Shown: positions 42,080-52,343, counted from the first letter of the stretch. The stretch: 64,000 bases of DNA from Zymoseptoria tritici IPO323 (GCF_000219625.1 NC_018218.1:5642001-5706000); one strand, 5' to 3'. Notes: generated from the letters alone by a model not told the origin. Translations and numbers: made by a program.

Positions 42080-42640
42080 CTTAAAGCCTAGGAGAATGTT
42101 AGTTTCTATTAGGGAAGAAGGGATTTTAAGGAGAACATACATAGGATACTATACTACTAACTACTGCTTTATCTCTGCCTTATTAGAGCTTAATATTTAG
42201 CTAAGAGGAGTCTAGTTATAGCATAACATAAATCCCTAAGGATTAGGAGTTGTTAGACTAGGGTAGTTTTCTACTAGGAAGGCCTACTCCCTTAGGTTAT
42301 ACAGCTCCTCTATTACTATGTTAATAAGGTCTGTAGTAAGGAGATCCTTATTAAGCTTAGCTATAAACCTATTAAAGTAAGCTACAAAAGAGAAGGGACC
42401 CTAAGCCCTAACATTTACTCTATTGTAGTGTCTGTTTATCTCTCCTCTAATAAGTTAATACATAGTCTAATATGCTATAGAACTATCTTTATAGATCTAT
42501 AGGAGATCTCTACTGCTAATAGCTCTTGCTTTATCGATAACTTGCTAGAAGGTTTTCCTAGGGACAGAGAAAGCTGCTCTTCTTCTAGAAGCTATAGCTA
42601 GTAATGTAGATTGTGTTATTAATAGCTGTAAGGGATAGAT
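42080..42640 (-). pseudogene. Antisense coding frame in the element's 3' region, stop-riddled
   Basis: Read on the minus strand, one frame stays protein-like for about 180 codons and is broken only by TAA/TAG. Recognisable runs include STLLAIASRRRAAFSVPRKTF, then VIDKARAISSRDLL, IRGEINRHYNRVNVRA, GPFSFVAYFNRFIAKLNKDL and LINIVIEELYNLRE. The mix of charged and hydrophobic residues is that of a soluble protein with helix-turn patterns, unlike the low-complexity reading of the other frames. The frame can be followed to a TAA at 41879-41881 and perhaps upstream to about 42717, with no clear ATG. I do not recognise the family. It may be cargo or an accessory gene of the element, or a captured host fragment mutated together with it. 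Confidence 0.6.
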
Positions 42641-42813
42641 AATAGATTAGCTAATAAATTAGCTAAATAGATAAGAGGTGTAGATTGTAAAGTAGAGGAA
42701 TAAAAAAGCTAGAAGAAGATGCTTTTTAATAAGCTAAAGCCGAGCATTAGCTACGTAGTAGGTAAATACCTGCTATATTTAGGTAACAGACAGCTCGTAA
42801 TAATGCAGCTGCT

Positions 42814-42823
42814 AATAGGGGAG
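42814..42823 (+). other. Polypurine tract before the right LTR
   Basis: AATAGGGGAG directly before the right LTR. The single T-A pair fits mutation of TGG to TAG in an originally longer purine run that primes plus-strand synthesis. Confidence 0.6.
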
Positions 42824-42994
42824 TGTTGTAGATTATCAGACTAACTATTAGTAAAGTGCACGTAACTAGTGCTAAGGCATTTACACACACAGATAGCTGA
42901 AGTAAGAATCTCACACTTAAGATTCTCTCTGCATAATAATATATACCTGCCAATTAGAGGTCTTCTTCCACTCAGCTTGAGTCCAATCACAACA
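42824..42994 (+). repeat. Right LTR (171 bp)
   Basis: Same length and ends as the left copy. Of the 17 differences, nine carry the mutated base here, all at positions 7 to 114; the outer 57 bp are clean. It ends 79 bp before the NFS1 start codon. Confidence 0.96.
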
Positions 42995-42999
42995 CTAAT
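42995..42999. repeat. Target site duplication, right copy (CTAAT)
   Basis: Identical to 36632-36636. Confidence 0.93.
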
Positions 43000-43073
43000 G
43001 TGATAGCGACTTCCATTTCTTCTAGACTTGCACGCTGATCCGCACAATCTCTTCCTCATCACAATCAACCAAA

Positions 43074-44794
43074 ATGTCACATCTCGCACCAAACGCTGCC
43101 CGCCAGGCGCTACGGCAATGCACTCGCCGTCTATCCACATCGACGACATCTTTCACCGCACATCTTCCTCGAGCCTGTATCACTGCACGAAGTCGGAGGA
43201 ACTATGTCTCCGAGTCAAGTCCTAAGAATGCCACCGTCGAGAGCACAATTCGACAGGATCAAAAGGCATTCCTATCAGAGACCGGCATCAGGCCAAAGGA
43301 CACCACACTGCCCGGCTCGGGCATCCCAGGCGATGTAGCAATGAGTCCCGCCGCCGGCATCTTGAAGCAAGCAACCGTCATGGACGAAGGCACCCGACCT
43401 ATCTATCTCGACATGCAAGCCACCACACCCACCGATCCACGAGTACTCGATGCAATGCTACCTTACATGACTGGAATGTACGGCAATCCTCATTCACGGA
43501 CACATGCTTACGGATGGGAGACCGACACAGCGGTCGAGGACGCACGAGCACACATCGCAGCGCTTATCGGAGCCGACCCGAAGGAAATTATCTTCACGAG
43601 TGGCGCCACCGAGAGCAATAATATGAGTGTAAAGGGTGTTGCCCGCTTCTTCAAGAAGGGTGGCAAGAAGAATCACATCATCACTTGCCAGACCGAGCAC
43701 AAGTGTGTCCTCGATAGCTGTCGGCATTTGCAAGAAGAGGGCTTCGAGGTCACATATCTGCCAGTTCAGAACAATGGACTGGTTGATATGGCAGAGTTGG
43801 AGAAGGCCATGCGACCTGAGACTTGCTTGGTGTCGATCATGACTGTCAACAACGAGGTCGGCGTCGTTCAACCAATGGAGGAAATTGGCAAGCTGTGCCG
43901 GAGCAAGAAGATCTACTTCCACACAGATGCCGCGCAAGCGGTAGGCAAGATTCCGATTGATGTGAACAAGATGAACGTCGATCTCATGTCGATCTCTGGA
44001 CACAAGATTTATGGACCGAAGGGTATCGGAGCTTGCTACGTGCGAAGACGACCACGAGTGAGACTCGACCCAATCATCTCGGGAGGCGGACAGGAGAGAG
44101 GACTTCGATCTGGAACGCTGGCTCCGCCGCTCATCATTGGATTCGGCGAGGCAGCACGCATTTGCAAGGAGGAGATGGAGGTAAGCTCAAATCCGTCCCA
44201 TTCAATACCCCGCCCACAACATGATTATACGCTCAAACATGCATGGCTTTCTGAGCGCATCTTGACCGGTGCATTCATGCTGAGACACAGCAAACTGTAT
44301 GATTGAAAAATCATCTTACACATACTGCACTTTGACAGCCAGCAGAGAATTCCGACTGACGATCTTCTTAGTACGACACCAAGCGCATTTCCGCCTTGTC
44401 GAAGAAGCTCTCCACCAACCTCCTCGCTATGGAACACACATCTCTCAACGGAGATCCAGTGGCTCACTATCCCGGCTGTGTCAATGTCTCCTTCGCTTAC
44501 GTCGAGGGCGAATCGCTGCTTATGGCGCTCAAGGACATTGCGCTCAGCTCAGGCTCAGCCTGCACGTCTGCTTCTCTTGAGCCCTCTTACGTGCTTCGTG
44601 CGTTGGGCAACTCTGATGAATCGGCGCATAGCTCGATCCGTTTTGGTATTGGACGCTTCACGACGGATGACGAGATTGAATATGTGTTGAAGGCGGTCCA
44701 GCAGAGGGTCACGTTCTTGAGAGAGTTGAGCCCACTGTGGGAATTGGTCCAGGAGGGTGTGGACCTGAATACTATTGAGTGGTCGCAGCACTAA
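43074..44794 (+). CDS. NFS1: Mitochondrial cysteine desulfurase NFS1
   Basis: Exons 43074-44180 and 44372-44794 (191-nt GT-AG intron) give 509 residues. The N-terminal 70 residues are Arg/Ser/Thr-rich with no acidic residues at first, a mitochondrial presequence. The PLP-binding lysine is K311 in [12 protein letters not shown], and the persulfide-carrying cysteine is C433 in [21 protein letters not shown]. Other marks: [47 protein letters not shown], and the C-terminal [26 protein letters not shown]1 takes sulfur from cysteine for iron-sulfur clusters and tRNA thiolation and is essential in fungi. Coding sequence shows no RIP-type damage despite the mutated element just upstream. Confidence 0.97.
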
Positions 44795-45129
44795 AGTGAA
44801 GTGGAATGAGAGTATTGGAGTAGTTGAAGTCTGTGTATGATACCACCTTTCTGGGACAGGACATCAGGGCGGCGGTGCTCACGGCCTTTTACGAAGAAGA
44901 CAATAGCTGTACACCTGTGATTCTCTTCATTGTAATCCCATGATCGTGAATGTAGACTGATGTCGGCCATGTCTTGTCGAGAGACATTCTGCTCGTGATC
45001 GAAGGCCAATGCCAAGCTCGATCGACGTCAGGCCGAAGCTCCAACCTCAAGCTCACGACTCGCTCTATCGACATCTCCACCTCCACACCCACCTCCAAGG
45101 AGACTGCTGCATCTACAACACCCGCAAAT
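44795..45129. other. Intergenic
   Basis: Between NFS1 and the V-ATPase subunit H gene on the same strand. Holds the VMA13 promoter; nothing else seen. Confidence 0.5.
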
Positions 45130-46640
45130 ATGTCGATCGATGCGCCCGCCTACATTGTCTCCCTCCAGAACAACATCCGAGCACGGCCGATCTCATGGGA
45201 AGGAGCCGTCCGCGCAAAGACTATCACCGATGAGGACCTCAAGAAGATCAAGGCAATTGACAAGGTGCGGAAAGAGCAGAGGAAGCAGACAATCGAGGGA
45301 GATGTGAAGACATATACTGCGTTGCTGTTAGGCAACGGCGAGTCGTCGAAGAGCATATTCGAGAGTGCGGCGAAGCGGACGGACATCTTGCAGTACATGC
45401 TAGTATTGACGGGGGATTTGATTGATGGTGAGGACATTGCTGTGACAGGACATCACTAAAGAGTCATTCTGATGTATCTGCAGACATTCCCTCCTTGACA
45501 GAGTCGCTCATTGCCCATCCGCACCCATACAAGCCGCTCCTGCCTCTTCTGAAGCAATCGAATAACCCAGAGGATCCGATCCCACTGCTCACATCCTCCG
45601 TCCTCTCGTCACTACTTTCGCACGCTTTGATAGCACAACCCAGATCCACACCCGAGATCGACGAAGCGCTGCCGAAGCTCTACTCCTACATCGCCGAGCT
45701 CGCAAAGACCTCCGACTCCAACCTGCAAGACATCGCAGTCCAAGAATACAGCGCCCTCCTCCGCACCAGCAAATCCCGCCAACAATTCTGGACGCAACGC
45801 AAGGAGACCCTTGGTCCACTCATCGACGTCCTCCGCAATGCTACAGGCGGTAAGGATACGGACAGCACCTTCTACAATGGCAGCACCGGCACCAGTATCC
45901 GCAGCCTCACAGAAGCGAACATCAAAATCAGCGGCGTGGGTCTTCAACTTCTATACCACATCCTCATGGTCCTCTGGCAGCTCTCCTTTGAAGGCTCCCT
46001 CGTCGGTCCCGGTCTAGACGAAGAACATGACATCGTCCCACTTTACACCCAACTCCTCCGCGTCTCACCCAAGGAGAAAACCACCCGCCTCCTCCTTGGC
46101 ACTCTGTTCAACCTCCTCTCCTCCAACAAAGCCACCCTCATGCCCGCTGCTCTCCCTGCCAAATTGCCTGGAATCCTCACAAACCTCAAAACCAGGCATC
46201 TCACGGATCCGGACTTGCTCGAGGACCTCGAATCCCTTACGACCATGGTCGAAGAATATACCGCCACCCAAACCACATTCGACGAATACTCCGCTGAAGT
46301 CCTCTCAGGCCATCTCCGCTGGTCACCTCCGCACAAAGACGCCACTTTCTGGCGCGAGAACGCCCTCCGCATTATCGAAGATGACAAAGGTGCGCTATGC
46401 AAGAAACTGGCTGAGGTGCTTTCCAAAGAATGGGCGAACGACAAGCAGGTCCTCGCGATCGGATGCAACGACGTGGCGTTTCTAGTCAAGACGTGTCCGG
46501 AGAAGAGGGCGGTGTTGGAGAAGTTGGGGTTGAAGGTCAGGGTTATGGCGTTGATGCAAGATGGGGATGAAGGGGTGAGATGGGAGAGTCTGAGAGCGGT
46601 GGGAGAGTGGTTGAGGTATAGTTTTGATAAGGAGGGTTGA
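45130..46640 (+). CDS. VMA13: V-ATPase subunit H
   Basis: Exons 45130-45427 and 45484-46640 (56-nt GT-AG intron) give 484 residues. Starts MSIDAPAYIVSLQNNIRARPISWEG, the conserved N-terminus of fungal subunit H, followed by armadillo-like helical repeats. The C-terminal domain carries DATFWRENALRIIEDDKGALCKKL and ends with KLGLKVRVMALMQDGDEGVRWESLRAVGEWLRY, where D-P/D-E-VRYEAL-type sequence is standard. Subunit H (yeast Vma13) bridges the V1 sector to the stator and stops futile ATP hydrolysis when V1 is detached. Frame is open upstream to 44974, but the ATG at 45130 is where family similarity begins. Confidence 0.94.
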
Positions 46641-47039
46641 TTGAGTTGAGTTGATGAATGGTTATGTTTCTAGGGCTGGGAAGTATGAACAGATTCATCT
46701 GATGCCGCGTTGACGTTGCTCTCAAGGCTGATGCTTCCTTTCCTGTCCGATGAACAAGGGTGCGGACGTTCCATCCATCAGTCTGCAGGCTGTGTATTCA
46801 CCGATGCGGTTCAACGCGGAATCCGACGCAGTGAGCAGAATACGGCGGCAGACGAGAATAGATGGAATCCATGTTCCGACTCTTCCGGCCGCGAAGTTAC
46901 CGTATTAGGTTGGTGGTCTCGAGCCCTCATATCTCTTCCTCTTCTTCCTTTTCTTCCTCTTCTTTCCCTTGTGCTCTTCTGCCAGTTCCTCACAAACGCA
47001 GTCCACGCACTCGAAATACTCCAAACACGTCAGACCAAA
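46641..47039. other. Intergenic
   Basis: Upstream of the 12-cysteine secreted protein. Part of it (from about 46861) is echoed at about 47785 upstream of the broken paralogue, so a tandem duplication includes promoter sequence. Confidence 0.55.
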
Positions 47040-47414
47040 ATGAGGATCCACACTCTGCTCACCATCGCCTTCGCCGCCATCGGTGTATCCGGCGAACTGG
47101 TCTCGCTCGACTGTATCCCCGGCACCGGCAAAGATGGTACGCTTCTCGCACTTCTGTTCGCTGGCCGATACTGACTTGCGTCGAACAGCATACTGCGCTC
47201 CGAACGGCAAGTGCTGCGCTCCGCAGACCTGCCACTACAACGAATGCCAACGTACGCTACTCACATCGCCAACTCGACAGGGAAGGGTCCTTTTTACTGA
47301 CACTCGCAAGGCACGTGCGAAGATGGCGGCGACTGGTGCGATAATGGCCAGAAGTGCTGCCCCACATCTGGATCAACGGGACCTCCTAAGTGCAATGACG
47401 TGTGCGTTCTTTGA
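47040..47414 (+). CDS. Small secreted cysteine-rich protein, 12 Cys in 87 residues
   Basis: Three exons (47040-47136, 47189-47251, 47311-47414; GT-AG introns 52 and 59 nt) give 87 residues. No single open frame shows it. Residues 1-18 (MRIHTLLTIAFAAIGVSG) are a signal peptide. The mature 69 residues hold 12 Cys in two blocks: AYCAPNGKCCAPQTC with NEC, and RTCEDGGDWCDNGQKCC with PKC and VC, so each block has a CC pair six to seven residues after a Gly-rich turn. The pattern suggests a duplicated, disulfide-knotted module. Both inner introns lie in phase 1, which suits module duplication. No family recognised. Secreted effector or antimicrobial-type protein is the likeliest class. Confidence 0.8.
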
Positions 47415-47978
47415 GGGTATGACACTTTCTCTCCGTGTTGGGTCTACTTGCGAAAGGTGGTACTGATTCGGCGCTGCTAGGGAGTGAGATCGACGAGTGT
47501 GAGGAGCATCAGCGACTTGCTGCGTGGACAGACTCTTGGACATCTCTGTTGTGTATCGCATGCCAGTGGGATAGTCTGTCATAAGCTTCTGGCCAATATT
47601 CATGTCGCTTTTGCCTTGAGGCTAGTGCGAAACCCTCTTCTTTTCCTCCCTTATTTACGAAGCCGCTGGAGGTTGAATGGGCTAACACTGTGCGCAAGCT
47701 GTGTGTGTCTGTATGAACCAACATCATTCAATCCCAAGGACGATTCATTACGCCAGGTCCGTTGACAGACAGACGGACATGGCATCCATGGTCCGACTCG
47801 TCCGGCTGCGAGCCTGGTTATTGTCGAAGCACCGCCTCTGCCGCGACTGAGGTCATGATTGTACATCTACCTTCGTATTTTCCTTCGTCCTCTTCCATCT
47901 CTTATTTATGCTCTTCAAGTTCTTCCTCGCCTAGTTCTTCGCAAACACCCGCTGGACACTCCAAAAACGAATCAATAT
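47415..47978. other. Intergenic between tandem paralogues
   Basis: Contains the second copy of the upstream sequence, recognisable around 47780-47805 (TGGCATCCATGGTCCGACTC). No gene. Confidence 0.55.
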
Positions 47979-48101
47979 ATGAAGGTTTACGTACACGCCT
48001 TACTCGCCATCGCCTTTGCTATGCTGGTCCGACTTGCACGGACACTCCGAGAAGTGCTTGAACTAATAGAGGCTTCTCACCTTCCCTTCTTGCGGCAATG
48101 A
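47979..48101 (+). pseudogene. Broken paralogue of the 12-Cys secreted protein gene (exon 1 only)
   Basis: Starts MKVYVHALLAIAFAMLVRLA, aligned with the signal peptide of the gene at 47040 (both have an xLLxIAFA core). After the signal the frame runs into unrelated residues and a TGA, with no cysteine-rich exon found behind it. The upstream 150-200 bp also match between the copies. Likely a tandem duplicate that has decayed or lost its 3' exons. Confidence 0.55.
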
Positions 48102-48301
48102 GACTGCGAGACGTGGATCGTATTGGTGCATGGACCCGGATGGTGAGCAAAAGTTTTGGCACGATGAGGCACGTTCAGTCCTTTCGGTCGATCTTCGTTC
48201 AAAGAGAGTACAAATACACACATGCTTCATCGCTTCTTCTCAGCGGGTATCATAATGCCATGAAACATGCAAAATCCAGTGCTCCAAAGTCACCAAACTT
48301 T

Positions 48302-50431
48302 TCAGAACATATCAGCCTCCACCTCTCTCTCCCTCACTTGCCAGTCCCCTCCGCCATAGTCGAAGTTATACCCGACCCTCTCCTCGCCCGGCGTCTCGAA
48401 CGGCGTCTCGCCCTCCGAGCTAATTCCAAAGTCCATCTCTCGCACTCCTACGCCGAGTTCGCTCTCGCTGCCGCTGAATCTGCTCATCATCACCGCGGGT
48501 GCTCCAGTTTCCAACACGCCGGATGATCGTTTCATCTTCAATGAAGGGCTGGGCGAAGAAGGCCCAAGGGAAGGAGAAGGAGAGGACTCAGGGTATGAAT
48601 CTGTTTCGTCGAGAAGTTGTTGCAGGCGTGCCGAGGAGCCGATGAGGAGGTACGAACTGCGTCTGGGATCCCCCTCTCCACCTCGCTCGGTATCGTTGGG
48701 ACCAAGATGCTGAGAGTGATTCGACGTTACGCTTAGTCTGGCTGTCAAGTCCTGAACTTGTCCCTGCAGGCTTCGGAGGTCGGACTCGAGTTTCCGCCGC
48801 TCGGAGCGTTCGGTTGAGAGCATGAGGTAGAGGGAGCGGAAGGTGTGCGCTTGCGTAGGGGAGGTGGGTGAGGAGTGAGAGTTAGATGGAGTGTGGTGGT
48901 TAGTGCTACGGGGAGGGGTCGGAAACTCCTTCATAGTCGGGGAGACTTGGGGGAGAGGGAGGGCTTTATTCGGTGGGTGGTTGAAGAGGCTCTCTGGGTG
49001 GGTTGGAGGGAGACCGTGGGGGCTTGTGGGATGAAGGGCTTTGATGTACTCGTATTCTTGGGTAAAGGGGTCGAGGGTATCGGCTAGCATGCTCGGAGTG
49101 CGGTCGGAAGTTGGAGAGCGTGGATTCGATGCCTGGCCGACGACGATTGTGCGGCGATTGCGAGAGGACGTCAGGCGGTTGAGGGAGGTTTGGAAGGAGC
49201 TTAGGCCGGCTTCGAGGTTGGCGATGCGGGATTCCAGGTCGATTGGGTGGTCACTCTCATGGTCGCGGTCGGGACTGCTGTGCTGGTTTAGCTCGTCGGC
49301 AGTGGCATATTGACTGCCTGTGCTGCGGAGGGACCCTCCTCGGACGGGAATGTCGGTGCATGGTATGTGGTCCATGGGCGGTGGTGCCAGATGGTGGTTG
49401 CTCTTCTCAGGCTGCTGGCTGGGTTCATCCTGGGCGTAGACAGGCTCTTCTGGAGCCTCACTCTCACCGTCCTGCTCAACAGTCTCCTTTTGTGTTGGAT
49501 TGTGATTGTAGAATCCGCTCGTACGCATCACATCCGACTGCCGGAAACTCTGCCGCCATACACGTATGTCGCTGTTCCGGTTTCCCGTCGACAATCTCTT
49601 CTTGGAATGCCTCCTTCCCCTGATGATGTCGTCGATACTCCGCGATCTTCTCTTGACTCGCTTCCTGGGGCTTGCCGGCCGATTCGAGAAGCTAACTGCA
49701 CCGTGGCCAACACCCTCAAAGTCAGGACTCACGGTCCTAGAGACAGCCCTCGCAGGGTTTGTGGCGTGGTCAATTGGATCCTTGTCGTGCTCCGCTTGTT
49801 CTTCCTCGGCCTGCACGCTTGGTAGCGTCACCCTTCGCCTCAGTTCTGGAGAGGCAACAGGTAAGAAAGTGGTCCCGAGATCCATTGGCTTCAGCATAGC
49901 ACTTTTGGGAAACGACACGGCAAAAGGCGATCCTGTCCGTTGCATAGCTGGAGGTGGAGACCGGTCTGGATTCCGCACGGAAAGCATTCTCTCAGGTTCG
50001 GGACGGCGTTGGTTAGGTTCCTGAACTTGCGCATGCATTGCAAGACCACCTATAGGCTCACTCTGGTGGTATGTATGCCCAGGCACGACTGACAGGCCTG
50101 ATGCAGACTCCTCCGGAATATGTGCAATGGTCCGACGCTTGCGGCCAAATATTCGTCGAACAGCATTGCGTATTGATCCTTTTCGAGCCGCCTTGCCTCC
50201 GTCTGCTGCTCCAAGACCGCTGATAGCAGAGCCAACACTGCTTCTCCACGCATTGAAGCTTTCGCCGGGCATGGAGAATGTTGGTCCATGGCTAGGACCA
50301 CGCATCTTGGGAACGGGCCTTTCCTTGTGGAGGCGATTTCTCGGTCTGATCTCGTAGCTTAACCTGCTCTCGAAGGCGCTTCCGGGTCGAATGTCAACCT
50401 TCAGTTCCTCAATATCACCTGGAAGTTCCAT
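48302..50431 (-). CDS. Conserved-looking fungal hypothetical protein, basic/Ser-rich, coiled coil
   Basis: Single exon, 709 residues. Most is Ser/Pro/Arg-rich and probably disordered. A basic stretch (IRNAVRRIFGRKRRTIAHIP) near residue 90 and a second (RKRVKRRSRSIDDIIRGRRHSKKRL) near 260 could be nuclear localisation or membrane-binding segments. Two coiled-coil candidates are seen: IDLESRIANLEAGLSSFQTSL around 400 and ERSERRKLESDLRSLQGQVQ around 550. The acidic C-terminus ends DWQVREREVEADMF. This pattern occurs in fungal proteins of unknown role; I cannot name a family. The long frame, regular codon use and start ATG at 50431 make a real gene likely. Confidence 0.75.
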   Translation of the reverse strand: MELPGDIEELKVDIRPGSAFESRLSYEIRPRNRLHKERPVPKMRGPSHGPTFSMPGESFNAWRSSVGSAISGLGAADGGKAARKGSIRNAVRRIFGRKRRTIAHIPEESASGLSVVPGHTYHQSEPIGGLAMHAQVQEPNQRRPEPERMLSVRNPDRSPPPAMQRTGSPFAVSFPKSAMLKPMDLGTTFLPVASPELRRRVTLPSVQAEEEQAEHDKDPIDHATNPARAVSRTVSPDFEGVGHGAVSFSNRPASPRKRVKRRSRSIDDIIRGRRHSKKRLSTGNRNSDIRVWRQSFRQSDVMRTSGFYNHNPTQKETVEQDGESEAPEEPVYAQDEPSQQPEKSNHHLAPPPMDHIPCTDIPVRGGSLRSTGSQYATADELNQHSSPDRDHESDHPIDLESRIANLEAGLSSFQTSLNRLTSSRNRRTIVVGQASNPRSPTSDRTPSMLADTLDPFTQEYEYIKALHPTSPHGLPPTHPESLFNHPPNKALPLPQVSPTMKEFPTPPRSTNHHTPSNSHSSPTSPTQAHTFRSLYLMLSTERSERRKLESDLRSLQGQVQDLTARLSVTSNHSQHLGPNDTERGGEGDPRRSSYLLIGSSARLQQLLDETDSYPESSPSPSLGPSSPSPSLKMKRSSGVLETGAPAVMMSRFSGSESELGVGVREMDFGISSEGETPFETPGEERVGYNFDYGGGDWQVREREVEADMF

Positions 50432-52343
50432 CGACCAACGCTGGCGCGGTCCAATCCATGCGGGCCTGGTAAAAACGATCGATCAAGGACCAAAATAACT
50501 GCTGACAGAGATCCGGTAGAGACTGTGATGCAATAAAAGACAGTGTTGAACACGACACGACCGCCAGCAGACGTTCGATAGAAGCAGAAGCTCCCCAAGA
50601 GCTGAAGCAGAGCAGAGCCAAGCGATGATGAGTGCTGACAACGAGATCAAGTACAGCTCTCTCTTTCCAAGATCAAGATCCGCCAAACCAGAATCGGAGG
50701 GTTGTGGCTGTTAGCTCTGGTAGTTCGGGCCGTCAGAGTAAGTGAACGGAATTCAATTGGCGATTGAGTGCAATCGGGCACGCAGAGTCGCAGATCAGTA
50801 GGCCAATTAGTCGTGAGCGTTCAAGAGCAGGGTAAAGACGCAGGTACAAGTAGAGTGTGACGAGCGGAGAAGGAAAATGGCCAGCAAATAAGCAGATCGA
50901 GCGGTGTGTGTCAGTCGCAGTACCTCCCTAGATGTATCGGCGTTGCGTCGAATTGACACAGATGGACTTTCATATATAAGTTGTGGCGGCCACGGCTGCC
51001 CATGTGCTGCTCATCATGGACAGGTCCGTTCCTTGCAGCATCAGACTACTGAAGCGTGCCGGCGCAGCGACTCCTCCGTGGCCGTAGCGAGACTGAGGGA
51101 TGCGCCACGATCCGCGACTAGAGCATAAAGTTGGGATGCGCGAGGTGCATGGCGCAACTTTGCGTCCGGTATTGCATAGCGTTTGAGCTGGAAGCCGTCG
51201 TCCAAGGTCCGTGGCCCTTCATCAGGTTGGTAGGGGTCATAGGCCCGTTCATCTTGCAGGCAGTGTTTCAGCGCGCTCGAGACGGAAACGAGCATGCTTT
51301 GCGACATACAGGAGGGAGGGGAAGGGAAGGGAAGGGAAGGGAAGGCTGTGCCCTAGCCCTGCTCCCAATGGCTGCAACACCTGCATCTTTAATTTCGCCC
51401 CCACGGACAAGCGCATTGCCTTCGACTGTTCCCGTAACGCGAATCTCGGGTGGTTGCAATACCTATTGTGTATATAGACGCCGTCCAAAGGCTGCTCCTA
51501 AACCACCACGTCGATCGACAGTGTGGCTCAGTTCTTGCGGCCGAGATGGAAGGTCGATCGGCACCCTTGTCACCCCGCGCGAAGTTCGACCTCCACAGAA
51601 CGCGCTATTGCCATGCACGCTAGAGCACGAGCGCGTGCGGGAGGGTGTCACGATAAGCGAAAGATCTGTCCTCGTGCACTCCTTTGGCAAACCATGCAAA
51701 CGCAAATCGTTTTGACCCCGAAAGGAACCCGCCAAAACCACGGCAAACGACATCCCTGTCCTGCTCTGAGGCAAGGCCCAGAAGCGGGGCGGCTGCTGGA
51801 GTCGACCCGCCTGATACATATATATATCCGTGGAAGTATGAATGCGAATGCGAAGAGAGTGGTGAAAGTCGAAACGCAGGATGAGGATGGTCGCGGTTGA
51901 AACATGACGTTGCATCGAGACTGTGGTGAGAAAGAAAGGGGCTTTGCGATGTTTGCGACTCTTCGCGAACTGTTAAGATATGCTTGAAAGATGCGATCAG
52001 AGGCGATCCACACTGGTCGATTCGATAATCAGTAATAGTCTGGAAGCAATGGACTCATCTCATCTGGAGCCCTTGCCTGGTGTCAGCGATACTTTATTGT
52101 TCAGATCGGATATGGGAGCGCAAAGTCCGTTGCATGTTAGATTCGTGTAAGCGTATCGTGCACAAGAGTCATGTACCTGCAGCGGCTAGCTGCAAGCGTC
52201 CAAAGCTCCGCTGTTTTCACACGGGCATGCACAGCTGGACGTCACCTGGCAGCGGCTCTGTGTCGTGGAACAAGCGTGGCCTGTAGTTCTAGCCCACAAG
52301 TGAGATGAACCTGGCGAACGGCTGTCAAATTGTCGATATATGC
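50432..52343. other. Long intergenic region
   Basis: 1.9 kb between the hypothetical gene's start and the end of the Hcs1-like gene. It holds a GGGAA microsatellite (about 51311-51345). Frames present on both strands look like shadows of one another; no gene was assembled. Confidence 0.45.
51311..51345. repeat. GGGAA microsatellite
   Basis: Pentanucleotide GGGAA repeated about six times with an imperfect start. Simple repeat. Confidence 0.85.

Larger units (their letters stand above)
36637..42994 (+). mobile_element. Complete but RIP-mutated Ty1/Copia LTR retrotransposon (6,358 bp)
   Basis: Bounded by two 171-bp LTRs that begin TGTTGT and end ACAACA, and by a CTAAT target duplication. Inside, one plus-strand frame gives Gag, CCHC knuckle, protease, integrase, reverse transcriptase and RNase H in Copia order. 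The interior is very AT-rich compared with the flanks and nearly devoid of TCA, CCA, TGA and TGG triplets, while TTA, CTA, TAA and TAG abound: in 36961-37320 I count 2 of the former on both strands against 17 RCA/TGY. This is RIP-type mutation with a three-base context. The 3' non-coding part carries an antisense tRNA-like unit and an antisense coding frame. It cannot make protein now. Confidence 0.97.

Noticed and set aside
40118..42953. Short ATG-initiated frames inside the retrotransposon (40118-40312, 40794-40992, 42747-43149)
   Set aside because: They are chance gaps between mutation-made stops, on the wrong strand or frame relative to gag-pol and to the antisense frame.
48001..48101. 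Intact second 12-Cys gene downstream of the first
   Set aside because: No cysteine-rich exon with workable splice sites was found after the signal peptide.
51131..51715. Possible gene at 51131-51715
   Set aside because: The frame crosses a GGGAA microsatellite, has odd composition, and the opposite strand is equally open.
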